A stretch of DNA of 64,000 bases, taken from contig NZ_JAGGMR010000001.1 of the NCBI RefSeq assembly GCF_017875645.1, positions 5,456,001 through 5,520,000 on the forward strand, in the 5' to 3' direction. The notes under the pieces are model-generated. The model was not told where the DNA came from, ran no database searches, and saw only the letters and a program-made list of their open reading frames with translations. Numbering within the stretch: position 1 is the stretch's first letter; each line of letters starts with the position of its first letter. This document shows positions 1 to 8,201 of the stretch, piece after piece. The position numbers and the translations under genes are program-made. This stretch comes from Nocardia goodfellowii (lineage in GTDB: Bacteria > Actinomycetota > Actinomycetes > Mycobacteriales > Mycobacteriaceae).

Positions 1-12
1 GAACACGTGTTC
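1..12. repeat. Perfect 12-bp palindrome
   Basis: GAACACGTGTTC is a perfect palindrome at the very left edge. It could be half of a regulator site belonging to a gene outside the window. Nothing else around it supports a function. Confidence 0.3.
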
Positions 13-169
13 GTAAGAGACACGAGTATGCAGAGGTTCATTGCGCTGAGACGGCCGACTGGTGTCGTTCACAGGGGGTCAGCGCGGGTGGCCAGTCCCC
101 AGTGAATGAGACCACTCGGTATTGGAGTCCTGTTGGCCCTGGTCAGGGCTGGAAGAGACACTGAGTGAC

Positions 170-380
170 ATGGCAGGACGCAAGCGGCATTCCGCGGAGG
201 ACATCGTGCGGAAGCTGCGCCGCGCCGATGAGCTGGCCGCGGCGGGTAAGTCCGGGGAAGATATCGCCGCGGAGCCGGGGATCTCGGCGGCGGCGATGTA
301 CAACTGGCGACGCCAGTACGGCGGTGTGGATACCGATGCCGCCAAGGAACTCAAGGAGCTGCGCGAGCAGAATGCCCGGC
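170..380 (+). pseudogene. IS3-family transposase OrfA remnant
   Basis: About 70 codons starting MAGRKRHSAEDIVRKL encode the helix-turn-helix N-terminal half of an IS3-type OrfA, with the familiar GISAA..YNWRRQYGG and KELKELREQNAR segments. The match stops abruptly after EQNAR at about 380, where OrfA would normally continue into a leucine-zipper region, and no OrfB follows. This is a broken insertion sequence, not an active element. The bases just upstream (about 110-169) are presumably its old left end, but I could not define terminal repeats. Confidence 0.75.
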
Positions 381-554
381 GATACCGGAGGCGACGCTCT
401 GGCGCAGGCGATTTGGGGTCCGGTGATGAGCACCCAGGTCGAGAACGAGCAAATCCTGGGAGTCCTCACCCATGGCGGCAGACTACGCATGACCATGACC
501 AGTCACGGGGCGATGGCCGGCATCGTCGCGCAACTCACCGCCGCCGTCTCCTGA
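381..554 (+). pseudogene. 3' fragment of an unidentified gene at the IS breakpoint
   Basis: Directly after the IS breakpoint the coding signal moves to another frame and gives about 57 residues ending in a TGA at 552-554 (WGPVMSTQVENEQILGVL ... SHGAMAGIVAQLTAAVS). It has no start of its own and reads like the C-terminus of a longer protein. The GP-x-ST-x-V, GGRLRMT and SH pattern faintly resembles the C-terminal part of condensation-type acyltransferases, but that is a guess. It suggests that an IS event fused or truncated a gene here. Confidence 0.35.
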
Positions 555-656
555 AGGGCCATGCAGCGCACGACCTTCACGCAGCGGTTGACTCTGCCCC
601 GAGGGCACGGTTCAGAATGTGCTCCACAGCGACCGGCACCAGGCACGGGAGACGAC

Positions 657-1358
657 ATGGGATGGAGCACTCGCGAACTCGCTGAACTCGCGGGCGCGAC
701 GGTGAAGGCGGTGCGGTACTACCACGACGTCGGTGCCCTCGACCAGCCGGTCAGGACGTCCAACGGCTACAAGCAATACGGCGTCACACATCTGCTCCGG
801 GTGTTGCAGATCAAGCGGCTGACGGCTCTCGGATTTTCGCTGGCTCAGGTCGCGGCCATGGGCAACGAGATCGATCATCCGGAGCACTCCCTGCGCGCGC
901 TGGACGCTGAACTGGAGGCGACGATCGAACGCTTGCAGCGGGCGCGGGCCGAATTGGGTTCGATCATGCGGGATTCCGCCCGGCCGGATCTGCCACCCGA
1001 CATCGCCCTGGCGAGTCGAAACGGTGGTCTGACCGATGCCGACCGGTCTTTCGCTACATATCTGAGCAGAGTGCTCGACCCGCCGGCCCTCGCCGCGTAC
1101 GGCGAATTACTTCGAACCCCCGCCGGAGCGGATTTCGACGAATTGCCCGCCGATGCCGACGAATCGACTCGAGCCGATCTCGCTCGCCGCATGATTCCGG
1201 AAATCGCGGCACTGGCGGAGAAGCACCCGGGTCTGTTCGGGGCACTCACCGTCCGCGGCCCACGCACGAAACAGGACGTGGTGGATGTGATGTTGGAGCT
1301 CTACAACCCAGCTCAGCTCGACGTCCTGCGCCGCGTGGGTCTCGGCCTGCGTGACTGA
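657..1358 (+). CDS. MerR-family transcriptional regulator
   Basis: A 233-residue protein. The N-terminal MerR winged helix-turn-helix (residues 2-70: STRELAELAGATVKAVRYYHDVGAL, SNGYKQYG) is followed by a helical linker with a dimerisation coiled coil (about 75-110, LDAELEATIERLQRARAEL). The roughly 110-residue C-terminal effector domain resembles the helical domain of TipA/BltR-like activators rather than a metal-binding loop; no paired cysteines are present. The ATG at 657 was chosen because the HTH begins immediately after it. It lies 53 bp upstream of the exported peptidase gene on the same strand and may control it. The ligand is unknown. Confidence 0.85.
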   Translation: MGWSTRELAELAGATVKAVRYYHDVGALDQPVRTSNGYKQYGVTHLLRVLQIKRLTALGFSLAQVAAMGNEIDHPEHSLRALDAELEATIERLQRARAELGSIMRDSARPDLPPDIALASRNGGLTDADRSFATYLSRVLDPPALAAYGELLRTPAGADFDELPADADESTRADLARRMIPEIAALAEKHPGLFGALTVRGPRTKQDVVDVMLELYNPAQLDVLRRVGLGLRD

Positions 1359-1411
1359 CGCCGACCTTTCCCACCATTCACGTTGTCTTTCCCGATAGGA
1401 GCTCCATACCC

Positions 1412-2989
1412 ATGTTCAGATCAAGACGAAAGCGCGCGGCTGCCACGATGGCGGTGGCGTCGACGATGATCGTGGCTCTCGGCGCGTGCGGTTCCGGCTC
1501 TACGCCCCCCGGTGCACGAAGCCCCGAGCCCGAGCCGTCGATCGAACTCCAACGGTTCTACGATCAGACCCTGAACTTCGAGTCGTGCGAGCGATATGCG
1601 ACGACCTCCGCCGACCGGGACACCTTCACCCGAGACCCCAACTTTCAGTGCGCGCGTACGCAGGTGCCACTCGACTATGACGATCCCGAAGGGAAGACGG
1701 CGTCGGTCGCGCTCCTGAAGACGCCTGCCAGAGGCAAACCCATCGGGTCGCTGGTGCTCAATCCCGGTGGCCCCGGCGGAGCGGGGATGGGGATGGCTGC
1801 GCTCGCGGCCGGATCGCTGAGCAAGAGCCCAGTGACAGAGAACTTCGACCTGGTCGGTTTCGATCCACGCGGGGTCGCGGCATCCACCCCCGCGATCGAC
1901 TGCTTCTCAGACGCGGAAATCGATGCGGGACAAGGTAGTACGACCGTGTTGACCGGTTCCGGATCTTGGACCGAGACGGAGACCCGGACGATCGTGGAAC
2001 GGTGCTCGCAGCGCTCCGGTGGTGACGATATCCTCGCCGGCGTCGGGACCCGCAACGTGGCCCGCGACATGGACATTCTTCGCGCGGTACTCGGTGACGA
2101 CCAGCTCACCTTCCTGGGGCGCAGCTACGGCACGAGGCTGGGCGCGGTCTACGCCGAGATGTTCCCGGCCAAGGTCAGGGCGATGGTGCTCGACGGCGGC
2201 ATCGACCCGCATCTGGGCACGGCCGAACGCCGGGTGACTCAATTCCGGCAGTTCCAGCGAGCTTTCGACGACATGGCCGTCGCCTGCGCATCGACGCCGG
2301 ACTGTGCGCTCGGAACCGACCCGAGCCGGGCCGTCGAGGTCTTCCATGGCATCGCGCGACCACTGATCGACAAGCCGATCGTGACAGCGAACGGTCGACG
2401 CATGGATTTCGACGCCGCCTACGGCGCGGTGACAGCGGGCCTGTTCGACTCGAGGGTGTGGCCGATCATCACCAAGGGTATCGGCGAACTTCGCGACGGA
2501 TCGCCGGAGACGCTGCTGCGGATCAGTGACGTGTTCAGCGGGCGCGGACCCGACGGCGTCCACCCGAACTTCTCCGAAGCGAACTTCGCGATCAAGTGCA
2601 TGGACGAGCAGCGCAACACGCCGGAAGAGGAAGCCGAACTCAAGCGCAGAGTCCAGGAGGTGGCGCCGTTCACCGATGCCGGACTCGGCACCGAGGGCGC
2701 GCGGGACGCCTGCGAATCCTGGCCGGCCGCACCGGGTTTGGACTACCCGTACGCCACCGGCATCAGCGGACTATCGGACACGCTGACCATCTCGATCACC
2801 GGTGATCCGACCACGCCGTACGACGGCGGCGTGCGCCTTGCCGACACCCTGGGCGGCAGCCTGCTCACCGTCGACGGTCAGCAGCACACCATCGCAGTAG
2901 ACGGCACCAACAAGTGCGTCGACGATATCGTCGCCGACTACCTCGTCAACCTGAAGTCCCCCGCGGAACAGGCCCGATGCAGTCTGTGA
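1412..2989 (+). CDS. Exported alpha/beta-hydrolase, tripeptidyl-aminopeptidase (S33/TAP-like) lipoprotein
   Basis: A 525-residue secreted hydrolase. It begins with a basic signal peptide and a lipobox (VALGAC, Cys about 26), so it is probably a lipoprotein on the outer face of the membrane. The oxyanion-region motif LNPGGPGGAG (about 117-125) and nucleophile elbow GRSYGTRLG (Ser238) are typical of Streptomyces SlpD/E and mycobacterial CaeA/Hip1-type peptidases. A TAP-like C-terminal segment carries the late His (QQHT, about 490). Several cysteines probably form disulfides. An AGGAG ribosome-binding site lies about 11 bases before the ATG. The family removes N-terminal di- or tripeptides or acts as an esterase; the substrate here is unknown. 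Confidence 0.9.
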   Translation: MFRSRRKRAAATMAVASTMIVALGACGSGSTPPGARSPEPEPSIELQRFYDQTLNFESCERYATTSADRDTFTRDPNFQCARTQVPLDYDDPEGKTASVALLKTPARGKPIGSLVLNPGGPGGAGMGMAALAAGSLSKSPVTENFDLVGFDPRGVAASTPAIDCFSDAEIDAGQGSTTVLTGSGSWTETETRTIVERCSQRSGGDDILAGVGTRNVARDMDILRAVLGDDQLTFLGRSYGTRLGAVYAEMFPAKVRAMVLDGGIDPHLGTAERRVTQFRQFQRAFDDMAVACASTPDCALGTDPSRAVEVFHGIARPLIDKPIVTANGRRMDFDAAYGAVTAGLFDSRVWPIITKGIGELRDGSPETLLRISDVFSGRGPDGVHPNFSEANFAIKCMDEQRNTPEEEAELKRRVQEVAPFTDAGLGTEGARDACESWPAAPGLDYPYATGISGLSDTLTISITGDPTTPYDGGVRLADTLGGSLLTVDGQQHTIAVDGTNKCVDDIVADYLVNLKSPAEQARCSL

Positions 2990-3120
2990 CGCTCCGCCCA
3001 TCACCGCGAAGGATGGACGAAGCGCCTCGGTGCGGACCAAAAACGCACCGGCACTGGTGATTACGGCTGTCGCGGTGGCAAGCATGAGGTACAGGTCAGA
3101 CGGCCCCAAGCTCGCCACGC

Positions 3121-3135
3121 GGCACTATCGCTCAC
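3121..3135. repeat. Dispersed CACTATCG-type repeat, copy a
   Basis: GGCACTATCGCTCAC, just beyond the 3' end of the following VOC gene. The TATCGCTCACTT part recurs at about 6545. One of six related short sequences confined to 3.1-8.7 kb. Confidence 0.3.
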
Positions 3136-3141
3136 TTTTGG

Positions 3142-3591
3142 CTACTCGTCAGTTGCCGTCGATGTGAGTGCTTGGGCGAACATAACGAGGATTCCGCTCG
3201 GCCCGCGCAGGTAGGTGAGCTTGTAGACGCCCTCATAGTTGGCCACGCCCCGGAGCGGGTAGTGACCGTGCCTGGCCGCGATCGCGAGGGCCTCGTCGAT
3301 GTCGTCGACGGAGAAGGCGATGCGGTGCATGCCGATCTCGTTGGGCAGCGTAGGTGGAGTGTCGATTGCCTCTGGATGGATGTACTCGAACAGTTCAATC
3401 TGCCCGGAGCCGTCCGGAGTCTGGAGTACCGCAATCTTGGCATGATTGCCGTCGAGGCCGACAGCGGTGTCGGCCCACTCACCGCTGACCGTGTCTCGGC
3501 CGAGGACCGTGAGGCCGAGGTCGGAAAAGAACCTGATCGTGGCCTCGATGTCGCGGACGGTGATGCCGATGTTCTCCAGCTTGATGGTCAT
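3142..3591 (-). CDS. VOC-family (glyoxalase/dioxygenase fold) protein
   Basis: A 149-residue protein of the vicinal-oxygen-chelate fold, with two beta-alpha-beta-beta-beta modules. The first begins KLENIGITVRDIEATIRFF and the second MHRIAFSVDDIDEALAIAARHG. Likely metal ligands are in IGITVRD, the E of QIELFEY, the H of MHRIAF and the late acidic position. The closing YLRGPSGILVMFAQ matches the usual GPxGxxxEL ending but with M instead of E, so metal binding may be altered. The start at 3591 has AAGGA about 10 bases upstream; an upstream in-frame ATG at 3648 lacks one. Substrate unknown; such genes include antibiotic-sequestering and lactoylglutathione-lyase-like proteins. Confidence 0.85.
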   Translation of the reverse strand: MTIKLENIGITVRDIEATIRFFSDLGLTVLGRDTVSGEWADTAVGLDGNHAKIAVLQTPDGSGQIELFEYIHPEAIDTPPTLPNEIGMHRIAFSVDDIDEALAIAARHGHYPLRGVANYEGVYKLTYLRGPSGILVMFAQALTSTATDE

Positions 3592-4050
3592 CTGTGGGTT
3601 TCCTTCGATTGGTTGAATGTTCCGGTACTGGGTGACCTGCCGGCTCACCCAGTGGTTCCGACCGAGCTCATGGTGACTCGTCCGGGGTGGACCAGTTTGT
3701 TAATGCGTCGGTCGAATCCAGACGGTCGTCAGCTGACTCGCCTTCGCATAGGCCGAGAGGTTCATGGCTCATGGTCAGTCCTTGCCGGTCCGGGCCGCCT
3801 TGTCGGCAGTGTTCACTCGGGAGACGGAACTGATCGCGATTTCTCGACATAGAGAAGGCCGGCTCGACCCCAACGCAAGCGTGCTCAGCGCGGCCTGGGC
3901 GAACTGCGGCTGCCCCACGGCCCGATCCGGCTCTGCTCGTACTCCCTCGACATCCCGGTTTCGCGGATGCTCGAAGTCGCCGCCGAGCACCCACTCCGAA
4001 ACTCGATGAGTTGCGCGCGATTCGAGCGATAAGCGGATGTTGACGCCAGA
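3592..4050. other. 459-bp stretch without a supported gene
   Basis: Open frames exist on both strands but none has a convincing start, ribosome-binding site and protein-like composition. A plus-strand stretch of about 47 codons ending at 4032 (GPIRLCSYSLDIPVSRMLEV) looks protein-like and may be the tail of a decayed gene. I see no RNA gene here. Confidence 0.3.
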
Positions 4051-4395
4051 TCAGAGGCTCGGGGGTCGGCGGTCGGTTGGGCCGAGAATGTCCAGTCGTA
4101 CGTCGAAGACGAAGGGCACATCGTCGGGTCCACCGGACAACCACCATGTGCTGACGGTAGCTATGCCGTCGTTGACGTCCTCGATCGTGCACTCGATCGT
4201 GGTCGGGCAGGGATAGGTCGATGTCGGAAACAGTTCCCCACCGAACATGGCGGACTTGCCGACTAGTTGGTGAGGTCGGCCGTACGCGTCTGCCAATTCG
4301 ACCAGGACGATCCCCGGTTGCGGATCGTCGTTGAGCCAAAGGACAGCGGTTGCAGGCAATTCACAACCATCGCCCTTGCCCAAGTTCGCTTCCAC
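4051..4395 (-). CDS. Hypothetical protein
   Basis: A 114-residue soluble acidic protein that I do not recognise. Its composition is protein-like (LPATAVLWLNDDPQPGIVLVELADAYG, TIECTIEDVNDGIATVSTWWL), with alternating hydrophobic and polar residues that suggest a small beta-rich fold. There is no signal peptide or membrane segment. It stands alone, with no operon partner. Confidence 0.55.
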   Translation of the reverse strand: MEANLGKGDGCELPATAVLWLNDDPQPGIVLVELADAYGRPHQLVGKSAMFGGELFPTSTYPCPTTIECTIEDVNDGIATVSTWWLSGGPDDVPFVFDVRLDILGPTDRRPPSL

Positions 4396-4696
4396 GGCAA
4401 CACCTTATCGGCCACCCTGCGATCCGCTGAGCGTGCCCGATAGTGGCACTATCGTGCGTTCACCGGCGCGCGCTCAGCGGCATGTGCGGACGTTCATATG
4501 CCGACCGTTCGTAAGTGGGACACCGAGGAGGGTTGGATTGAGGCGAAGTCGGGGTCCGAGAGGTTGAGATGGCCGTATTTGATTGCAGCTCAAGGCGATT
4601 CGGCTAATCGTCTGCGCTGATCCGCGAGGGGATGTCACGCTGTAGGTGCTGCGGCGTCACCCCAAGCGGCCTGATGGATGTGAGGAAGTACAGACG
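4396..4696. other. 301-bp intergenic stretch with a repeat, no gene
   Basis: It holds the CGATAGTG/CACTATCG palindrome (4438-4454) and the promoter region of the IPT/TIG gene. No supported coding region was seen. Confidence 0.4.
4438..4454. repeat. CGATAGTG-g-CACTATCG palindrome (dispersed repeat, copy b)
   Basis: Perfect 8-bp arms around one central base, followed by TGCGTTC. This is the most complete copy of the short repeat whose half-sites recur at 3121, 5829, 6371, 6541 and 8691. Confidence 0.45.
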
Positions 4697-5091
4697 ATGC
4701 CTGAAATCACGAAGTTGAGTACCGACGAGGCCCTGGCAAGTGGTGGTACCGAGGTCATCGTGACAGGGTCAGGATTCGAAGGAACCAGCCGGGTCTTCTT
4801 CGAAGATGTCTATAACAAGCAATTCGACGTGCAGAAGTACACGGTGGAAAGCGCCAGCCGCATCACTGTGATCAGTCCCGCCACACCCGGGGCAAGTACC
4901 ACATCTTCGTCGTCGCCAACGGGCAGGAGTCCACCGTTCCGCAGGTGACCACCATGGTTCCTGACGGCGACACCGGGCCAGGGGGAACCCACGGAGTCAC
5001 CGCGACATCGCAGCCCGGCCGTGCCGCCGAGATCCAGGTGGTGGCCGAGCTCACTAACCTCGATGACGTGTTTAGCGTCCCCACCATGTGA
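4697..5091 (+). pseudogene. IPT/TIG-domain protein, frameshifted
   Basis: The first frame (from ATG 4697, MPEITKLSTDEALASGGTEV) encodes the first four strands of an IPT/TIG immunoglobulin-like fold (GTEVIVTGSGFEGTSRVFF ... SRITVISPATPG). The fold is then completed in the next frame from 4891 (GKYHIFVVANGQESTVPQV ... DDVFSVPTM, stop 5089-5091). The break is in a run of four G (4889-4892); a fifth G would restore one frame of about 131 codons. The gene is either a recent pseudogene or carries a homopolymer sequencing error. No signal peptide is visible; TIG domains usually mediate carbohydrate or protein binding. Confidence 0.7.
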
Positions 5092-5350
5092 AGGCCCCTG
5101 TCTACTAGAAGCCCGTCTGAGCAGCAGTGCGCACGTCGAGAATCGTTCCGTTCTCCAGCTCCCGCTCGGCCGCCCACACGTCCTGGATCGGTTGCCACAC
5201 GGTGTCGAGAAACGTGTCGTGAAGGCCTGGTGCCGAACAAAGTGCGTTGACCGATTTCGGACGTTCACCTCCTGGGCGACGCACGAAATCGGCATGATGG
5301 CGCATTGCCGGGGCCGAGATGCTCCACACCCGTTTGTGCGTAGGACCGCG
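5092..5350. other. Intergenic stretch, possible small decayed ORF
   Basis: A minus-strand open frame over about 5105-5310 (MRHHADFVRRPGGERP ... TVWQPIQDVWAAERELENG) has a protein-like composition and an internal ATG near 5301, but no good ribosome-binding site and no recognisable family. I do not call it a gene. Confidence 0.25.
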
Positions 5351-5383
5351 AGTAGCCCGGCGGAAAATACCCGCCGGGCTACT
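5351..5383. terminator. Bidirectional hairpin terminator
   Basis: Perfect 13-bp arms AGTAGCCCGGCGG / CCGCCGGGCTACT around a 7-base loop, lying between the plus-strand TIG gene and the 3' end of the minus-strand saposin-like gene. The position fits a shared terminator; there is no long T run, as is common in actinomycetes. Confidence 0.7.
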
Positions 5384-5399
5384 CGTCGTCCCCCTGGGG

Positions 5400-5639
5400 C
5401 TATGGGGATACGCCCAGCGCCTGACAGATCGCCTGAGTGCCCATCCCATCGGTGATGAAGGCATAGATCTCGGGGGCGTTCTCGTTGACGAAGGCGGTGC
5501 GCTGGTCGCTGAAACTGCCCTGGTTACGGGCGATCCCGAGCATCAGTTCCTTGACCTCTGCCTCAGTGCTGTTGGAGGTGATCTGGTCTCTGATGTTCTC
5601 CACCAGCGCTTCACAGAACTCGAATTCAGGGTTGGCCAT
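5400..5639 (-). CDS. Small saposin-B-like protein
   Basis: A 79-residue acidic, all-helical protein (MANPEFEFCEALVENIRDQI ... APEIYAFITDGMGTQAICQALGVSP). The four-helix spacing, the N-terminal F-C-E-x-L-V, the central N-x-T-x-x-E-V, the P-E-I-Y-x-F-I and the C-terminal I-C-x-A-L-G-V match the saposin B pattern. Only one of the three usual disulfides could form (Cys9-Cys72, equivalent to the inner N/C-terminal pair); the central pair is absent. There is no signal peptide, unlike eukaryotic saposins. An AGAGGA ribosome-binding site precedes the ATG. Saposin folds bind lipids or membranes; whether this one does is inference. Confidence 0.6.
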   Translation of the reverse strand: MANPEFEFCEALVENIRDQITSNSTEAEVKELMLGIARNQGSFSDQRTAFVNENAPEIYAFITDGMGTQAICQALGVSP

Positions 5640-5828
5640 TCGTCGGGATCCTCTCTGCGGAGGCCGGGCCGTGCCGACGCGGCCTAGTCTGAAGCAGATC
5701 ATGGACCGGGACTCGCCGTGGTCACTCGGAGATCTTTCCGGATCGGTGGCTAGATTCACGCACTAGCGGTCGACACCGAGATCGACTGTCCGCCAACAAT
5801 TATAGACCGACCAAACGCGCGGAAATCG

Positions 5829-5845
5829 GCACTATCGGATGTTCC
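5829..5845. repeat. Dispersed repeat, copy c
   Basis: GGCACTATCGGATGTTCCG. The GGATGTTC and the following GGCCAACGGCT are shared with the copy at 6371-6412. Confidence 0.3.
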
Positions 5846-5898
5846 GAGACCGACTGGCGGCCAACGGCTACGGCTCACCGATCGCCCGGAAGGTGGCA

Positions 5899-6318
5899 CT
5901 ACAGAGTGTCGTCGCGGGCCGCTTCCACATCCCGGGTGGGAACGTCTGCTGCGTCGTCGGTGGCGATGCAGAAGGGATGACCGGCAGGGTCGAGGAGAAC
6001 ACGAAAGCGTTCGCCGCCAGGTTGTTGGGAGGCGAGCTCAGCCCCGTTGCTGACCAGGAATTGTTCGGCTTCCCAAAGGTTTTCGACCCTGAAGTCGAGA
6101 TGGAGTCGCCGCGGCGCGGCGCGGTCAGGCCATGGAGGTGACCGGCGGTTGGCGACACGTTGAAAGTCCAGGCGGACGTTGTTGCCGCTGGTCAGCACAA
6201 CGTAATCTGGATTAGACGAGTGCAAATGCCCACCGACGAAATGCAGATAGAACCGAGCAAGGTTTGCCGGGTCCGGACAGTCGATGGTGACGGCGAACAG
6301 CAGGGCGAAGCTAGCCAT
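5899..6318 (-). CDS. VOC-family (glyoxalase-like) protein
   Basis: A 139-residue single-domain glyoxalase-like protein. Visible family features are the N-terminal VTIDCPDPANLARFY, the central RLDFQRVANRR...RRLHLDFRVENLWEAEQFLVSNGAEL, and the closing FRVLLDPAGHPFCIATDD. The H of LHLDF and the D/H near the end are candidate metal ligands. This architecture is widespread in actinomycetes and mostly uncharacterised. The gene is monocistronic, separated from neighbours by repeat-containing intergenic DNA. Confidence 0.85.
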   Translation of the reverse strand: MASFALLFAVTIDCPDPANLARFYLHFVGGHLHSSNPDYVVLTSGNNVRLDFQRVANRRSPPWPDRAAPRRLHLDFRVENLWEAEQFLVSNGAELASQQPGGERFRVLLDPAGHPFCIATDDAADVPTRDVEAARDDTL

Positions 6319-6853
6319 CTGGAACTCCTACCATCTGCGGGATCGGTCCGCAGTCAACGAGCCGATACCCGCTAATCGGCAGGAGCGGATGTTCTGAGGG
6401 CCAACGGCTCTGATCTCGCCGGCTACCTCCGCGTGACCGCTTCGCTCGGCGCGCACAGCGGCTACTTAGCATTGGCGGCAGGGCCCGTTCCCTGCCAGGA
6501 TCGGGCCCCGGTGCCCGACGGGAGGCTCTCCAGCGGCTGCCATTATCGCTCACTTGCTCCAACTGAAGTCAGCCCCCGCGAGGCCGATTGAGACCGCTTT
6601 TACGTTGATGAGCCTGCGGACTCGGCAAACCGATCGCGGCCAGCGCGGTGAGCAAGAGCGCGCACCGTGGGTGGCCGGCAGACGGCTCCTTCGGCCATCT
6701 TCCACGCACCCGCGCTGGCCAGCCCGAAACACACGGTTAGCGCCAATGAAAGCAACAACTGGTGTGGTGGACCGGGTACCGGTTCGACAACCCTCGGTGG
6801 GTGGGTTGTCAGCAGGCCTCGTCGTCGACCAGTGACGTCAGATCATCGCCAGG
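6319..6853. other. 535-bp stretch without a supported gene, with two repeat copies
   Basis: Contains repeat copies at 6371-6412 (ATCGGCAGGAGCGGATGTTCTGAG) and 6541-6555 (CATTATCGCTCACTT). A minus-strand stretch at about 6580-6740 encodes short hydrophobic pieces (LTVCFGLASAGAWKMAEG in one frame, LLLTALAAIGLPSPQ in another). These could be the remains of a small DoxX-like membrane protein broken by a frameshift. I do not annotate it as a gene. Confidence 0.35.
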
Positions 6854-7084
6854 TCACGCGATCCAGAGGCAACAGCGCTTGCCTGCTGGTAAATTCTTGA
6901 TTTTCAGGACCGATTTCCCGCAGTCCGCATACGTGACTTCCCCGCCGTACTGCTCGCATTTGCGTATCGCGTTCTCCGTCGAGGGTGACGTATCCGCGAA
7001 GGCGGGTTGAGCTGTGGATAACAGTGCACTCGCTACCGTCGCTGCGACCAGAACGGCAGTGCATATACCGCGTCCTGAAATCAT
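6854..7084 (-). CDS. Small secreted four-cysteine protein
   Basis: A 76-residue precursor. It has a signal peptide (MISGRGICTAVLVAATVASAL, predicted cleavage after AFA near residue 30) followed by a mature domain of about 46 residues with four cysteines (KCEQYGG, YADCGK, KRCC). The mature part is polar and basic, compatible with a small disulfide-bonded secreted protein. AAGGAGG lies close (about 3 bases) upstream of the ATG. I do not recognise a family. Confidence 0.6.
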   Translation of the reverse strand: MISGRGICTAVLVAATVASALLSTAQPAFADTSPSTENAIRKCEQYGGEVTYADCGKSVLKIKNLPAGKRCCLWIA

Positions 7085-7333
7085 GGGCCTCCTTCAGTTC
7101 GTCCCACTCATCCTTTGTCATTCGGAATCACCGATTATTCGGCACGGTGTAGCAACCGGATGGCACCCCGCTGGTAGACCGCGCGGCATGAGGGTGTGTT
7201 CGATACCGGGAACGGCGACGGTCCGCTCCGCACTGACCGGTTGAATCTCGGCGCCGATCTCGATCTTGCGTCCATCCAGGGGCTGCCCGTCCTCGAATAC
7301 CTAGTGTTTCGTCCCGCCGAGAAAGGAACCGCG
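7085..7333. other. Divergent promoter region between two secreted-protein genes
   Basis: This region of about 250 bp separates divergently transcribed genes for small secreted proteins. No strong operator-like repeat was noticed. Confidence 0.3.
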
Positions 7334-7846
7334 ATGCGATCAGGACACCAACCTCTCGCTGCTCTGGCCACAGTGTTCATCGCCGCAGCGGCCAGCACAC
7401 TGCCCCAGGCGGACGCTACGCCATGGCCGATGGCGCCAATCCAACATGCGGCTGCGGGACCCTCGGGGGCGAAACTGACGATCGATCCGGACAAGGTTCG
7501 CATCCAGTCCGACACCAGCAAGCTCAAGGTGGGAGGCACTTACACCTGTACACAGAAAGGTGAAACCAACCGTATCTCGATCCGCGGCAAGCAGCCGACG
7601 ATCCAGCCAGATTTCGTAGGTTACACCGCCACGTGGGTCTCCTGCCCAGGCACCGATCAGCCGTGGGAAGCCACCATGACGCCGATCAAAGACCTCTACC
7701 GCACAGAACAGTACGGCAACTGGAAGCCCGGTTACTGGGCCGACATTTCCGCCTCGCTGACCGTCCGGAAAGGAAAGATCGGCGACTATTTGGAATCTGC
7801 CAAGGCCGAGCCCTACGGCGGCTATTTGAGGATGGAAGGCGACTGA
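7334..7846 (+). CDS. Hypothetical secreted protein
   Basis: A 170-residue protein beginning with a signal peptide (MRSGHQPLAALATVFIAAAA, cleavage near QADA). The mature part is mixed beta-like with two cysteines (GGTYTCTQKG and WVSCPG) that probably form a disulfide. The start at 7334 is preceded by AGAAAGGAA; the open frame extends further upstream without an initiation signal. The family was not recognised. Lying divergent from another small secreted protein gene, it may be part of an exported accessory set. Confidence 0.65.
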   Translation: MRSGHQPLAALATVFIAAAASTLPQADATPWPMAPIQHAAAGPSGAKLTIDPDKVRIQSDTSKLKVGGTYTCTQKGETNRISIRGKQPTIQPDFVGYTATWVSCPGTDQPWEATMTPIKDLYRTEQYGNWKPGYWADISASLTVRKGKIGDYLESAKAEPYGGYLRMEGD

Positions 7847-8201
7847 CCCTGCGACGCAGGTATTAGCTAACTTGCCACCGTATCCGCGCCTCGCTTCCAC
7901 ACCTGCAACCCACGTCCATGCGACTGCTTGTGGTGCTAGCAGAAGTCCCCGGTCGAACGTTCCGGGATCGGCAGTTCGTATTCAGCCCGCCGAGTTGATC
8001 CCCGGGGTGTGGTCTTCGGGGTTGCCACCTGGCGGGTTCGAACGCGTGCCACGCGACGCGACCTCAGCGGTAGTTGTAGCGGCGACGCTCTTCCCTTGAT
8101 GCAACATCCGGGCGACCCATCCGCCGACCCCCGTGTTGACGAAGTAAGTTCGGGCGCCTCGCCCCTCTGACGTGATGGACTCAACGATTGGGAGTGTGTT
8201 G
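7847..8201. other. 355-bp stretch without a supported gene
   Basis: A minus-strand open stretch (about 7982-8150, VNTGVGGWVARMLHQGKSVAATTTAEV) looks like the tail of a protein but has no start codon context. I see no repeats or RNA genes. Confidence 0.3.

Noticed and set aside
3668..4339. Long minus-strand open frame of about 220 codons
   Set aside because: Rich in Arg/Pro shadow composition, no start signal, and overlaps the more protein-like hypothetical gene at 4051-4395.
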